A stretch of 64,000 nucleotides of DNA. Origin: Carnegiea gigantea (taxonomy: Eukaryota > Streptophyta > Magnoliopsida > Caryophyllales > Cactaceae). The notes under the pieces are model-generated. The model saw only the letters and a list, made by a program, of their open reading frames with translations, had not been told where the DNA came from and ran no database searches. Positions 1 through 11,047 of the stretch are shown here, piece by piece. Each line of letters opens with the position of its first letter. Position 1 is the stretch's first letter. The DNA is taken from assembly GCA_029747015.1 (NCBI GenBank), contig JAKOGI010001333.1:125001-189000 (forward strand), in the 5' to 3' direction. The position numbers and the translations under genes are program-made.

Positions 1-745
1 AGGCTGCGATTTTTGGGGGCTACAAAATAGACGATGAGGCCGAAGCAAGGGTATAAATAGATGGCATAGAGTCGAGTTTCATTTCTTGTTTGCAATTTTT
101 ATTTTGTTTTCATTTAATTTTAGTTTTATATCTACGTTTTAGTTTCACCAATTTGATATTAAATTTGGGGTTGTTGATTTCGCGTTAGATTTTTGAAATT
201 TGGCTTGCAATTATATTGAATCTGGGTTCAAATTTAGTGTCTTTTATTGAATTCGAATTTGTTTCCTATTTGTTTTAGTTATGTGCATTGCTACTGTGAG
301 TATGGGTGTTTGGGCAATTGGGTTTATCAACTGGGAGAGAAGATTGATCTGGATTCGATTCCTGCTGCTGTTCTAGTTTGGGTTTCCCATGTTTCTACTC
401 TAATTTGTTTCAAATTTGGATAGCTTTTCTTGCTTTGGTTGTTGTTTTCTTTCTTATTTGAGACGACAATCACGTGGGATCAATTTTAACTTTCCTTTTT
501 GTTTTCGTGATCAGTAGCTACTGTTGGACTGTAATGGAGGATAAATGGTTTGCGTTTTTGTTATTTTATGGTTCAATTAATAACTCTTAGTGAATTAATT
601 GAAGGTTGTTGATTAGTTATTGGAAGTTAGAATGATGTTTGCCAACTCCATGAATAGTTTTTTTTCCCCCCTTTTAGTTTATTGTTTCACCTAAAGTCAC
701 AATAAATTTTGCTTTAGTGGCCCTATTAGAATATATAGGTTTTTT
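1..745 (+). repeat. Family A LTR1, 3' part only (window starts inside it)
   Basis: The sequence follows A LTR2 (from about 36570) and LTR4 (from about 44530) almost feature for feature: the GGGGCTAC..AGATGG..AAGGCCGAAGC opening, the ACCAATTTGAT..TTAAATTTGGGGTTGTTGATTT block, GGGTTTCCCATGTTTCTACTC and CTTAGTGAATTAATTGAAGG. Similarity to the LTRs stops near 731-745. The LTR end, the primer-binding site and the first part of the leader, present downstream of LTR2 and LTR4, are missing here, so the LTR is joined directly to leader sequence by a deletion. Not coding. Confidence 0.8.
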
Positions 746-1313
746 CGTTTTCAAGTTTTTGTTATGCATTTTATGTGCAAATCTAGGGCTAATTTTGGCT
801 GTTGTTATTTTTAATAGGTTTCTAGGGTTTTTCATAGTCTAGGTGAATTTTTGTGGAATTGTTTTGGACTTTCTGAATGTTTTGCAATTTTGAAAAATAA
901 TTTTCTGTTTTGAGCTTTTTATTTTTTGGCATCATTCTAGGCAAGAAAAAGTTTTTAAAAATATGTGCACGTTCTACTTAGTTTTGCTCAAACTTTTGTA
1001 TATATAATTCTGAGATTGACGATTTATTAGATTTTCTATTTATTTTTCTTCTAACATTTTGCTTTTCATTTTTGTTTTCTTTTTTTGTGTGCTAAAAAAA
1101 TGTGCACGTTCTATTTTTGGTATTTATGCATACCTTTTGCCTTTTGTGTCAGGTCGCTTTTTGTTTTTTAAATCTTTTTTGTCGTTCCTTTCTTTTGGTA
1201 ATTAATTTAGTTCTATTTTTGTTAGTTTATTTTTTGCTAAGTGTTTTAGTTAGTAGTTCATAGTTAGTTGTCTTAGAGTCAATTTTCTTTTCTTTTTGTT
1301 TTTAAAAAAGAAT
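746..1313 (+). other. Family A leader (5' untranslated internal region), copy 1
   Basis: Matches 37625-38190 and 45750-46095: AATCTAGGGCTAATTTTG, TTTCTAGGGTTTTTCAT, TTTGGACTTTCT, ATGTGCACGTTCTACTTAG and AGTAGTTCATAGTTAG in the same order. T-rich, no open frame. It is interrupted at 1313 by the reverse solo LTR and resumes at 3092 (AATAAGGACCTT), where copy 2 reads AAAGGACCTT at 38190. Confidence 0.8.
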
Positions 1314-3091
1314 TGTACAAGATTTTCAAAGTAAAATTTATAGCCGCAAGTGTACAGTTTTCGTTGTAGTACTTGAGGGTCAGGATGAAATCAGGCCATT
1401 AAAAACTAATCTAAATCATTCAATCTTTAAATTAAACCTAACCTAAACACTAAAAACTAATCTAAGATTACTAACCCAAACTTGATCATGATTAACACCT
1501 CTCAAGATAAAATTACCAATTACTGAATCCTTTAAAGGGGGTAAAACTAAAGATGTCATCACCGCCAATAGACCACATTAAGTAAACAAAATAAAAAGAA
1601 AGAAAAGAAAAGAGTGAAATTAATGGTTAGTAATATAAAAGAGATAACTACCATCACTCATCATCTACTCAACCAAATGAAATTAGAAAAGCAAAAATCA
1701 TCATTGACTAAACTAATCAGACTAAAATCAAAATAATGACCAGAAAGAGAATAAGCCATGGATTGCATTCAACTTAGCTCAGCCCAGATTCACTTGAACG
1801 ACAAGTATAATGCAAACTCAACCCAAAAAACTTAATCAAACCAGCATCAATCCATATCCATTAATCAATGATGCACCAATCAAAAGAGAAATTGAGAATG
1901 CAACACACGATACTGAGCTAAAATGAGACTGAGGTATTTTAAGCCACTTAGGCTATGTTTGGATTTGAAAACAGAATAACAGAGCAACAGGGAAGAGGGA
2001 ATAGAGAGAAGAAAGCATCCCTAACATTCAATCGTTGCCCAAATTCAAATCATTTCCAGAACCAAGTTGAGAAACAGAGGAGGAAAAGATGAAGAAACAG
2101 GGAAAAGGGCAAAATTTTGACTCGAAACTAAGTCCAAGCAATAATAGGATGAACTAGAAATTTCTCCTCAAAACCACACTTCGAAGCTCATCAAAAATGG
2201 TGTAAACAACATTAAAAACGGCTTCAAACAGAGTAGAAGCAAGGGAAAGAAAGAAATTGTAATTTATCCCAATCAAAACCAAAATCATTGTGATTACATG
2301 CTGAAGATTATGATTATCTACTCCAAATCAACAAACCAGGATTCAAAAACATGAAATTATAAGCTAGAAAACAAATCTAGAATCGAAATCAAAACAGAAA
2401 AATTGGAAATAAAACCATAAAACAAAAACCCTAAATCACTAAAACTAAAATTAACATACCTAAAAACCCTAATTAAAATGTAGATACCTAAATGGCGCCG
2501 CTGCCTCATTCTATATTCGTTTTCTCATCTCTTGACTGTCAAATTGAGGGGTGATGTGGATGGTGGAGATGAACAGGACTAGTGCTGTGCTGAAGTTTGA
2601 AGTGGGCGATGATTTGGTGTTGGTAGTTGCATGAACGAAGGCGCAGATGATGGTGTTGGGTATGGAGATAGTGATGCTGATGAGGATGTTGCTATTGTTG
2701 AGTGCTTCAAAGAAGAAGGAGAACTAGAAAGGCGGGGGTGGTGTCAGTTCTATCTGAGGAGAATGGAGAGAAAGAAGTAGACGAGTGCAGCATCAACAGT
2801 CGCGTGCGAGGCATGGGGGAGGGGGATGGTATGGTTTATTTTCATTTTTTAATTTTATTTTTCCTTTTCATACTTTTGGGCTAGAGTAGGGAATGGGCTG
2901 AGGTTAATGTTTGGTTTACTAACCTAATTCGTGATTTCATCCTTTTCTTTATTTTCCACCATTTTTCTTCATATTCTAATCTTTTTCATCACCTACAATA
3001 TGAAATAAAATCAAATAAAAATCTATATATGATAATTATTTTGACACAAGTTAGATATAAAGGGATAGTAAAAAGATCATATTTTTGTGCA
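1314..3091 (-). mobile_element. Solo LTR (S), reverse orientation, Athila lineage
   Basis: About 1.78 kb absent from the other copies of the A leader, so it is an insertion. The ends read TGTACAAG and TTGTGCA (TG..CA, with a short inverted match). Read on the minus strand, its last 80 bases carry the same end motif as the A and E LTRs: CTCAAGTACTACAACGAAAA, then ACTTGCGG, then TATAAATTTT. No primer site, polypurine tract or internal domain is attached, so a solo LTR left by LTR-LTR recombination fits best. Flanking 5-mers AGAAT and AATAA do not match, so target-site duplication is not shown. Short ORFs inside (for example 2702-2884) have no recognisable domain. Confidence 0.6.
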
Positions 3092-3434
3092 AATAAGGAC
3101 CTTAATAAATTATAACATTGAAAATCCTTTAAAAATTAAAAAAATTCTTAGAACTAAAAAAAAGGGCTTCAAGAATGTCAGTTTTCAATTTTTTGAGTAT
3201 GAATGTTTCTGGAGCTATTTGTCGAGATTTAATAATTATTGGTCAATTGAGCCGATATTTTTACAAATGGGATGTGAGGCCATCGTTGTGGGTTTGAATG
3301 CTGAATATAGGGTTCATGTTAAGTTTATGTGTCCTAGAGGTTTACTACGTCACTTATGAGTTCGAACAAGCTAACAAGACTTTAGGATACCCTATTGATG
3401 ACACGTATGCTTTCCACGCTAATCCTCAACACCA
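3092..3434 (+). pseudogene. Family A leader end and start of the A ORF, copy 1, piece 1
   Basis: Continues the A internal region after solo LTR S and matches 38190-38590 (GAGATTTAATAAT, ATTGAGCC, GAGGCCATCGTTGTGGGTTT). The frame at the end reads DDTYAFHANPQHH, matching DPYAFHVNQHH in copy 2. It is cut at CACCA (3430-3434), the target-site duplication of element F, and resumes at 13972. The true ORF start is uncertain because both copies have stops before the zinc knuckle. Confidence 0.65.
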
Positions 3435-5260
3435 TATACTAATAAATCATATTTTACATGCTATTTTACTCTCATTTTTCACCTCTTTCAAGTCTTTAAG
3501 ATGTATTTCTATATAAATAATTATTAATATTTTTTTATATGTCTATAGGTGATGGTGATAACATGAAATAAGATATTAATTGTCCAAGATGCAGATAATT
3601 TGGGCTGAGTATAGTAGTCCAAGTGGTAAGCACAACCCAACCTATTTTCTCTCTTCCTTGTTCACACGTGGTTCGGTGTTGTGAAGTTCGCGGCCCATCT
3701 ACCATCGCCCAGTCCAATCCGCCTCTTCTCTCCCTCTTCCCTCACTCAGACATTATGCCCATTAGTCAGCCTACTAGGCGACCCAATGGGGCTAGCTTCC
3801 TAGCAGCTTCTTTCCCAGTGCCCAGCAGCAACTCTTCCTAGGCCTAATACACACCCCAGTCATTCCCTCCTTTCCCTCACACTCTCTCAGCAAGCCAGCC
3901 TGAAATGGGCCTAGTGTTTGCTTTTCACGGCCCATTAGCTGAAGCTCCAGTCGGCCCTCTTTTCTCCTCTCACCATAGGCCTATTCACTTGCAACCATAT
4001 GCGACCTATCAACTCTCAAACTGAGCCAACACCTCACTTCATTATGCATGGACGGACCCAGTTTTGTGCAAGCAGCCAGTAACTATGTTGAAAATTAGTG
4101 GGAGAAACCTCAAGCTAACCTAGTCAAAGTACATTAGTTAAGATTAATTTTTAGCTAAAGACTAGCCTTTTCTTATGCAAGTAAACAATATAACAGCTGA
4201 TGAATTAATTGAAATTAACTTTTCATTAATTTTTAGGCACCAAGAGGGGCTAAAATTTCACTATCAAAGGGGTCAAGGTTGCAGTAAAAATAATCATCCA
4301 CTTATCCACTCGTCCAAGCATTCCTTAATTCCCTCATCTCCTATCTTCTATAGTTTTAAAAAAGTAGAGAGTCTTTATAAGGCGAAACCATTTGTGAAGT
4401 TTTGTTGGCTATTTCTATCTTCTCTTCTCATCTCATTTGTGAGCCAAATTCAAGAGTTTGTACTTTATTACATAGTTTGTGTAATTGAGTATCAACATCT
4501 GGGCATACGAAGTGAAATATATCAATATTAAGATATGGCTAGACTAACTTCAATGGTGTTTTCACTATGGCTGGCTAAAATATTCATCTAGGATTAAGAT
4601 GGATCCTTGATTAATAATACCAATTTGCTAATTTCTTTTGGGGTTATTTTTGTTAAATTTTGAGTTTATACTTGATCTTAACCTATTCATGCATCTTAAT
4701 ACTATTGTTTATTCATGTTAATTATAATAGTTTAATTTTGCTATCTCAAATATATATTACACCTTATAAGCTAATATGATGTTTTGCAACTGGGCTTAAA
4801 CTTATAATTGTTAAAATTGAATGTTTTATACTAGAAATTAGAGGAGTTACGTCTAAAAAGAATGATTCATGCTAAACCGCTAGGTAAATAATATCATTTG
4901 AAAATTACAATTCATCTTTCTAATTCATTGCCTAATGCTTGTAGCTTAGGTTGAACAAGTGACTAATTAAACTCCCATTTGAGTTAGTAATTCAATATTT
5001 GTGTCATTGACGAAATTCAAAGTGCTAGATATTTTTCTAATTTGATTTCTCTCTATTTTCTTGACTCATTTGCTTCTCTTTTATTTCTTTAATTCATATT
5101 GATAATTAACTCCTCCCTTAAATTATTCTTTTTAATTGCAAAAGCTAATTTTTAAAGTTGCTACTGTTCCTCGTGGGATTGACACTTTATACTCGCTAGT
5201 TTGTAATTGATCTTGTGTACTTGAAAGCAAAAAGGATTTTAAAACTGAATATAAAATCCA
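3435..5260 (+). repeat. Element F 5' LTR
   Basis: Pairs with 12110-13971 along nearly all its length: TTTTACTCTCATTTT, TCTTTCAAGTCTTT, GGTGATAACATGAA, CCATC(G)CCCAGTC, GGGAGAAACCTCAAGCTAAC, GGATCCTTGATTAATAAT and the terminal AATCCA. The position equivalent to the TATAAAAGG box of the 3' LTR (12938) reads TATCAAAGG here (4262-4270), so the promoter copy that would drive the element is damaged. Short ORFs within (3623-3841, 4175-4531) are chance frames. Confidence 0.85.
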
Positions 5261-5267
5261 CAGTTTT

Positions 5268-5285
5268 TGGCACCGTTGTTAGGGA
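5268..5285 (+). promoter_or_regulatory. Element F primer-binding site, tRNA-Asp type
   Basis: TGGCACCGTTGTTAGGGA lies 7 bases after the 5' LTR end. It is close to the complement of the 3' end of plant tRNA-Asp (TGGCGCCGTTGCCGGGGA), the primer typical of the Athila lineage. Differences look like transitions and decay. Confidence 0.8.
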
Positions 5286-5774
5286 ACAAATACTAATTTT
5301 TAATTGTCTTTTCCTTTTATTCTTTTTTATTTGTTTATTTTTACTTTTTGTCCCCTATTCTTTTCAGCAGACATCCTTTCATTTTGTGTTCATTGTTTAA
5401 TTTTATTTTATTCCCACTCCCTTCTAATCTAATCTAACAAGTTTATTTTTATTATTTTGTTTGTTTTATTCAAGTTATTCCCCTTTAGTTTTGTTCAATT
5501 CCCCTCCTTTTATTTCATTTATTCTCTTTTTATGTATTTTTCCCTTAGATCTTTCTTTTATTTTCTTTTGTTTATTTATTTTTCTTTTCTTCATATTTCT
5601 TTTGGTGGTTATTATGGTGGTGATTTTATACTATTCTCTTGATTGTTTATGGTATATGTATGGTAGATGTTCTCTATTCTTAGATCTTGAAGAATATAAT
5701 CATGAAACTGAATGTTCTCTTAGTACGGTAAGATCTAAGAAATGTGAATCTAAGAAAAAGATGGTCGAAGAATA

Positions 5775-7330
5775 AACCCCACCTAAGCAACTTATGGAGT
5801 ATTTTACTCATCCCATTTATGATTCACCTATGACTACCCATATAGCTGTTGCTACAGGGCCATTTGACATTAAGCATTCCCTCATAAGATGGTTCCGTCC
5901 TTTTGTGAGCTAGAGTCTAAAAATCCTTTTTAGCATGTGGATGCATTTTTAGAGATATGTTCTACTGTCTTCTTAAATAATGTCTCTAGTAATGCTCTTC
6001 AATTACATCTTGCCCCTTTCTCTTTGAAAAGTGAAGTTAAAGCTTGGCCAGACACTAGGAAAAATATAATCACTTGGGATCAAATGCAAAAGACATTCTT
6101 GAAAAATTTTTTCTCTATTGGTAAACTGACTGCCTTAAGTTGTGTTATAATCACTTTCTTATAAGATAAAAATGAACAATTGCATAAAAGTTAGGAAAGA
6201 TTTAAAGAGTTGTTGCAAAGGTGTCCTCACCATGAGGTCCTTATGTGGTAACTTGTTCAGAGTTTTTACTCTGACTTAGATGAGCATAATCGATAGATGG
6301 TTGGTGCATCTTGTGGTGGTAGTTTCTTGTGTAAAACTCCTCAAGAAGCTTGTCAATTATTTGAACATTTGAGTAAGAATTCACATTTGCATGCTACTTC
6401 TTGACATTCCAATTTGCTTAGGCAATTGGGAAGTAAAGGGAGAATTTATGAGGTTTCACATTCAATTGATCTTTCTAGTAAAGTTCATGCTTTAACTAAG
6501 AAATTTGATTAATTGTTGTGCATGAGCAAAGTATCTAATGCCCTTTCTACATAGGATTTGTGTTTGATTTGTGCTAGTCTCATGCATGCTTCTATTAATT
6601 GTCCTTGTGTTGGTAAGTTTGACTCTATGACTGAACAAGTGAATGCTACCCAAGGATTTCCTCCAACTAATAATCCTTATTCTAACACCTATAATCATGG
6701 TTGGAGGAATCATCCTTTTCATGGAGGTCTCACAATGTTGAGAATCTTTAAGCCCAATCTAGCAGACCTACCATTCTTGGTTTCCAAAACTAAGGATATG
6801 CTTCTCCTATTTCTCATCAAACTCCATCTGGGAGCGCTGATATTGATAAGGTAATTTCTAATCTTGGTACCTTGACTTTTGTTTTACAAAGTATTGATTC
6901 TAAGATCCAAGAAATTGAGTCTAAAATGCATATTATTGACTCTCACTCACAATCTATAGTTAAGTTAGAAATTCAACTTGGACAATTAGCCATCACTGTA
7001 GGTAAAAGAGAAGGAGAAAAACATCTAAGTCATCCCATACAGAACCCGAAAGGCCAACAATTTGAAAAATTGAAAGTTTTAATGGTTCTTAGGAGTGTTA
7101 AAGAAGTAGATAACAAGGTAAGTGAGAAGAAACATGATAAAGAGGAAAGATTTAAGACCATTAAGAGTGACCTTGAAATTGAAAAGGAAAATACACCATC
7201 CCCTTCCCCTACTGTGTTTGACCCCACTGTCACATATAAGTCGAGGGTGCCTTGCCCCCAAGCTTTGCATGCGTCATTCCCATCTAAGAAAGATAAGCAA
7301 AGAGATGACATTCTAGAGACCTTTAAGTAA
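5775..7330 (+). pseudogene. gag: Element F gag (Athila-type capsid and nucleocapsid), decayed
   Basis: Gag builds the virus-like particle of the retrotransposon. The frame containing LHLAPFSLKSEVKAWPDT and ITWDQMQKTFLKNFF (about 6000-6120) is the conserved core of plant Ty3/Gypsy gag (Retrotrans_gag), and YSDLDEHNR follows near 6280. At about 6561 the frame reads CLICASLMHASINC, an exact CX2CX4HX4C zinc knuckle, followed by YSNTYNHGWRNHPF, which is typical of Athila gag. Stops interrupt it at several points (for example 6162, 6509 and 6552) and the start is not definable. The region 6872-7330 is a charged linker (Lys/Glu-rich) leading to protease. Confidence 0.8.
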
Positions 7331-8260
7331 GTTAATGTTAATCTTTCCATTTTGAAAACGATTAGACAAATCTCGGCTTATGCTAATTTTCTTAAAGACA
7401 TGTGCACTTTTAAAAGAAAATCCAAAGATGACTTGTCTAAAAAGGTTCTTTTACGTGAACAAGTGAGCTCTATTTTGAAATTTGACACTCCATCTGAGTT
7501 CCAAGATCCCAATGTTTCTACCATTTCATGTTATATTGGTAATCACAAAATTGAAAGGGCACTTTTGGATTAATTTGATACCATGTTCTGTTTACTTAAA
7601 GTTGGGATTAGGTGAATTAAAGCCTTCTAACTATACTCTTCAGCTTGTTAATAGGCCAGTAAGGACTCCTAGGGGGTGGATAGATGATGTCTTGCTTTAA
7701 ATTGATAAAGGATTCTTTCATTTTGACCTTATGATGTTAGACATGGACCTTAGTCATGTTTCTAAATAGTGCCCTCTTATTTTAGGATGTCCCTTCTTAG
7801 CTACAGCTAATGTCACTATTAACTAAAGGCTGAAAGTGATGGATGTCTCGATCATGAACATGAGGGTTAGGCTTAACATTTTAAAAGTTTCTTCTCAACC
7901 TATGCTTGAAGATGAATCTGAATGCTTCTTTATTGATGTGATTGATGAAATAATTGAAGAAGCTTTATCTGCTATTTTGAGTAATGATCCCTTAGGAACC
8001 TGTCTTTTCCATAGGAACTTGAGATTGTTTGACTTAGGAAGTATAATAGAAGAGATGGATTCTACTTTTAACTCCACTCCTCATCATGAGTATTCCTCTT
8101 GCAGGTCCACTGATGAACCCCTCCTATCTTTGGCTAGTTTTCCTATGCCACCTTCTATTTTCTCCCTACCTAAACTTAAGTTAAAACATCTCCCTGATTC
8201 ACTTAAGTATGTGTTTTTAGGCCCTAAGGAGACCTTACCTGTTATTATATCTTAAGAGAA
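7330..8260 (+). pseudogene. pro: Element F protease region, decayed
   Basis: The frame reads KTIRQISAYANFLKDMCTFK (7361 on), then TISCYIGNHKIERALLD (about 7520-7572), the region around the retroviral-type aspartic protease active site. The usual DxGA loop after ALLD is lost where an in-frame stop and a frameshift occur at 7571. The next frame continues SVYLKLGLGELKPSNYTLQL and PRGWIDDVLL, which belongs to the same domain. A 139-codon open stretch (7836-8255) is the acidic linker between protease and RT. The order gag-protease-RT is as expected for Athila. No functional enzyme could be made. Confidence 0.78.
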
Positions 8261-8269
8261 AGAGTTGAT

Positions 8270-9225
8270 TCGTGTCTTATCTAATCATGAGGGTGCTATT
8301 GAGTGGTCGGTTACTGAGATAAAAGGGGCTAGTCCCACTATTTGCATGGACAAAATTCACTTACAGAACGGTGCCAAACCAGTTAAGCAAATGCAACATT
8401 GACTAAACCCACATATGTAAGAAGTTGTCCAGAAAGAGGAAGTAAAGCTTTTAGATGCAGGCATTACCTGCCCTATTTTTGATAGTCAATGGGTCAGTCC
8501 AATTCAAGTCATCCCTAAGAAATCCAGTATAACTGTGGTAAAAAGAATAATGATGGTGAGCTAATTCCTACTAGATAGACCACAAGGCGGGGGTGTGCAT
8601 CAATTATAGAAAACTAAATTATGTCAATAGAAAGGATCATTTCCCTCTCCCCTTTATTGATCAAATATTAGAAAATAAGTTAGACAAAGTTTTTACTATT
8701 TTCTAGATGGGTATTCTGGTTCTAATCAAATCCTTATTTATCCTAATGACCAAGAGAAAATGACATTTACATGCCCATCGAGTATGTTCACCTATTGAAG
8801 GATGCCTTTTAGGTTGTGTAATGCACCTTTCACATTTCAAAGATGCATGATCGCCACATTTTCTAATTATGTTGATAATTTCATAAGGTGTTTACGGATG
8901 ATTTCTCTGTTTTTGGTTCTTATTTGATGTGTATCTTGATAATTTGTCCGTTATGCTGAAAAGATGAAGAGATGAATCTTGTGATGAGTTGGGAAAGAAG
9001 TCATTTCATGGTCCAAGAAGGGATTGTGGTGGGTTATAACGTGTCTAAAAATGGGATTGAGGTTGATACAATCAAGGTTGATCTGATTTATAATTTGCCT
9101 ATTCCTTCTTATATGAAACAAGTCAGATCTTTCCTTGGTCATGTTGGTTTAGATAAGAGATTTATTAAGGATTTTAGTAAAGTGGTCAGGTCTCTTACTA
9201 ACCTCCTTACTAAAGATGCTCCTTT
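8270..9225 (+). pseudogene. RT: Element F reverse transcriptase, decayed
   Basis: Recognisable RT blocks in order across three frames: AKPVKQMQH and LNPHM (8365-8420), LLDAGITCPIFDSQWVSPIQ (8450-8510), a damaged YRKLN region (8600-8630), FLDGYSG (8702), FTCPSSMFTY (8765), RMPFRLCNAPFTFQRCM (8800-8850), and FTDDFSVFG at about 8890, where the family usually has FMDDF; the two catalytic aspartates are still encoded. The thumb reads HFMVQEGIVVGYNVSKNGIE and VRSFLGHVGLDKRFIKDFSK. Frameshifts and stops lie near 8400, 8550, 8820 and 8930. Confidence 0.85.
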
Positions 9226-9690
9226 TGTGTTTGATGAGTTTGGTGTAAAAACTTTTGAAAAGCTTCGATCTTTATTGGTGCTAGCCCTTATTGTGCAGTC
9301 CCCTGGTTTTTCTCTTCTTTTTGAGATTATACGTGATGCATTTGATTTTGTTATTGGGGCTTTTTTGGGTCAAAGGGTGAATAGAATGCCTCATGTCATT
9401 TACTATGCTAATAGAATTCTAACAAATGCTACAAAAATTATTCTACTACTGAAAAAGAGTTGCTAACTGTAGTATTTGCAGTTGATAAATTCTATCCATG
9501 CCTTCTCCATTCAAAAGTGATTGTGTTCATCAATTATGCTGCATTAAAGCATTTGTGGGCCAAGAATGACACTAAATCAAGACTCGTTAGATGGATCATG
9601 TTGCTCCAAGAGTTTGACATTGAGATAAAAGATAAGAAAAGGTTTTAAAATTCAGTTGCAGATCATTTCTAGAATTTGTACTGAGTATAC
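9225..9690 (+). pseudogene. RH: Element F RNase H, decayed
   Basis: The frame from the RT thumb runs into FVFDEFGVKTFEKLRSLL and DAFDFVIGAFLGQRVNRMPH, then after a one-base shift near 9440 into [28 protein letters not shown] and [19 protein letters not shown]. This is the plant Ty3/Gypsy RNase H pattern (D at DAFDF, E in TEKELL). The family has a conserved Asp where NYAALKHL stands (usually D(H/Y)AALK), so a catalytic residue appears substituted by Asn. A stop follows at 9646. Confidence 0.8.
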
Positions 9691-9839
9691 TAATGACTTA
9701 GTTGGATTTTCTGATCATTTTCCTGATGAGCAACTATATGCTGGGACACATGCCCGTCTCCCTTGGGTTTGCTGAGATTGTGAATTATCTTACCACATAA
9801 AAGATTTCTCCTCATTGATCTAAACAAGGGAAAGATAGG

Positions 9840-11047
9840 TCCTTCTTACAAGTAAGACAATACTATTAGGAGGAACCATATCTTTTCAGACATTATCTTG
9901 ACCAAGTGGTTCATAGATGTGTCCCTGAGAGTGAAATTCACAGTATCCCTACGTTTTGTTATTCTTATACTTGTGGTGGTTATTTTGGAGGTCATAGAAT
10001 AACTGCTAAAGTGGGTTCTTCGGGCCCACTCTATTTCAAGATGCTTACCATTTTTGTGTTGCTTGTGAGCATTGTCAACGTATGGATACCCTATCCCATT
10101 GTGATATGATGCCCTTTTCCTTTATTCTAATTATTGAGATATTTGATGTGTGGGGCATTGATCTCATGGGTCCCTTTTCCCCCATTTTTTGGCTTTGTGT
10201 ACATATTGCTTGCTGTTAACTATGTCAAAGTGGCTGGAGGCTCTAGCTACTATGACCAATGACCATAAGGTTGTGGTTAAATTTGTAAAAGTGTATATAT
10301 TCTGTCGATTGGGGACCCCTAGATCTCTTAGTAGTCATGAAGATAGTCAATTTCGTCATCAGTCTTTTGAGGGTTTGCTTACAAAATATTTTGTAAGTCA
10401 TAAAGTAGCTATCCCTTACCACCCCTAGACTAGTGGTCAAGTTGAGGTCTCTAATCATGAGATCAAGTCCATACTTGAGAAAACGTTCGATCGATGTGAA
10501 GGATCGGTCTTTGAGATTGCATGACGCTCTATGGGCATATCATACTACTCATACGACTCCCATATGGATGTCTCCTACCGGCTTGTTTTTAGTAAGGCCT
10601 GTCACTTGCCAGTTGAATTAGAACACCGTTCTTTTGGGGCTATTAAAACTTTTAATTTTGATTTAAAACAAGTGGGTTCTAATTGTAGGATTCAATTAAA
10701 TGAGTTAGATAAATTGCGTGATGAAGCCTATGAGATTGCTAAGATTTATAAAGGCAAAACCGAAGCTTCTCATATGAAATGATTTCTTATAAATCTTTTC
10801 AACCTAAGCATAAGGTTCGGCTCTTTAATTCTAAGCTTTATCTGTTTCCTAGCAAGTTGAGATCTAGATGGGATAGTCTTTTTGTTGTCTACCAAGTGCT
10901 TCCCTCTAGGTTAGTCCAAATGTTGGATCCCCAAGATGGTCGTATTCGTACTATCAATGGTCAACATTTGAAATCTATCGTGACTAATAAGATTAAGCCT
11001 GGTTCAATCGAGTCCATCAATCCAGTAGACCTAGTTTACTATGATTA
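9840..11047 (+). pseudogene. IN: Element F integrase, decayed
   Basis: The N-terminal zinc finger is spread over frames: FRHYLDQVVHRCVPESEI, CGGYFGGHRITAKV and then CEHCQR near 10060-10080. The catalytic core shows GIDLMGPF (first D, about 10156), HEDSQF (second D, about 10339) and GQVEVSNHEIKSILE (E, about 10438-10480). The C-terminal part continues with GYRLVFSKACHLPVELEH, LNELDKLRDEAYEIAKIYK and WDSLFVVYQVLPSRLVQML to the stop at 11046. Several frameshifts (near 10100, 10200, 10500 and 10780) make it inactive. Confidence 0.82.

Noticed and set aside
1309..3096. Target duplication for solo LTR S
   Set aside because: AGAAT against AATAA; A-rich flanks make any partial match uninformative.
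5215..5775. ORFs of 61-104 codons rich in Phe and Leu after the F 5' LTR
   Set aside because: T-rich leader read in frame; they overlap each other in two frames and have no gag motif until about 5935.
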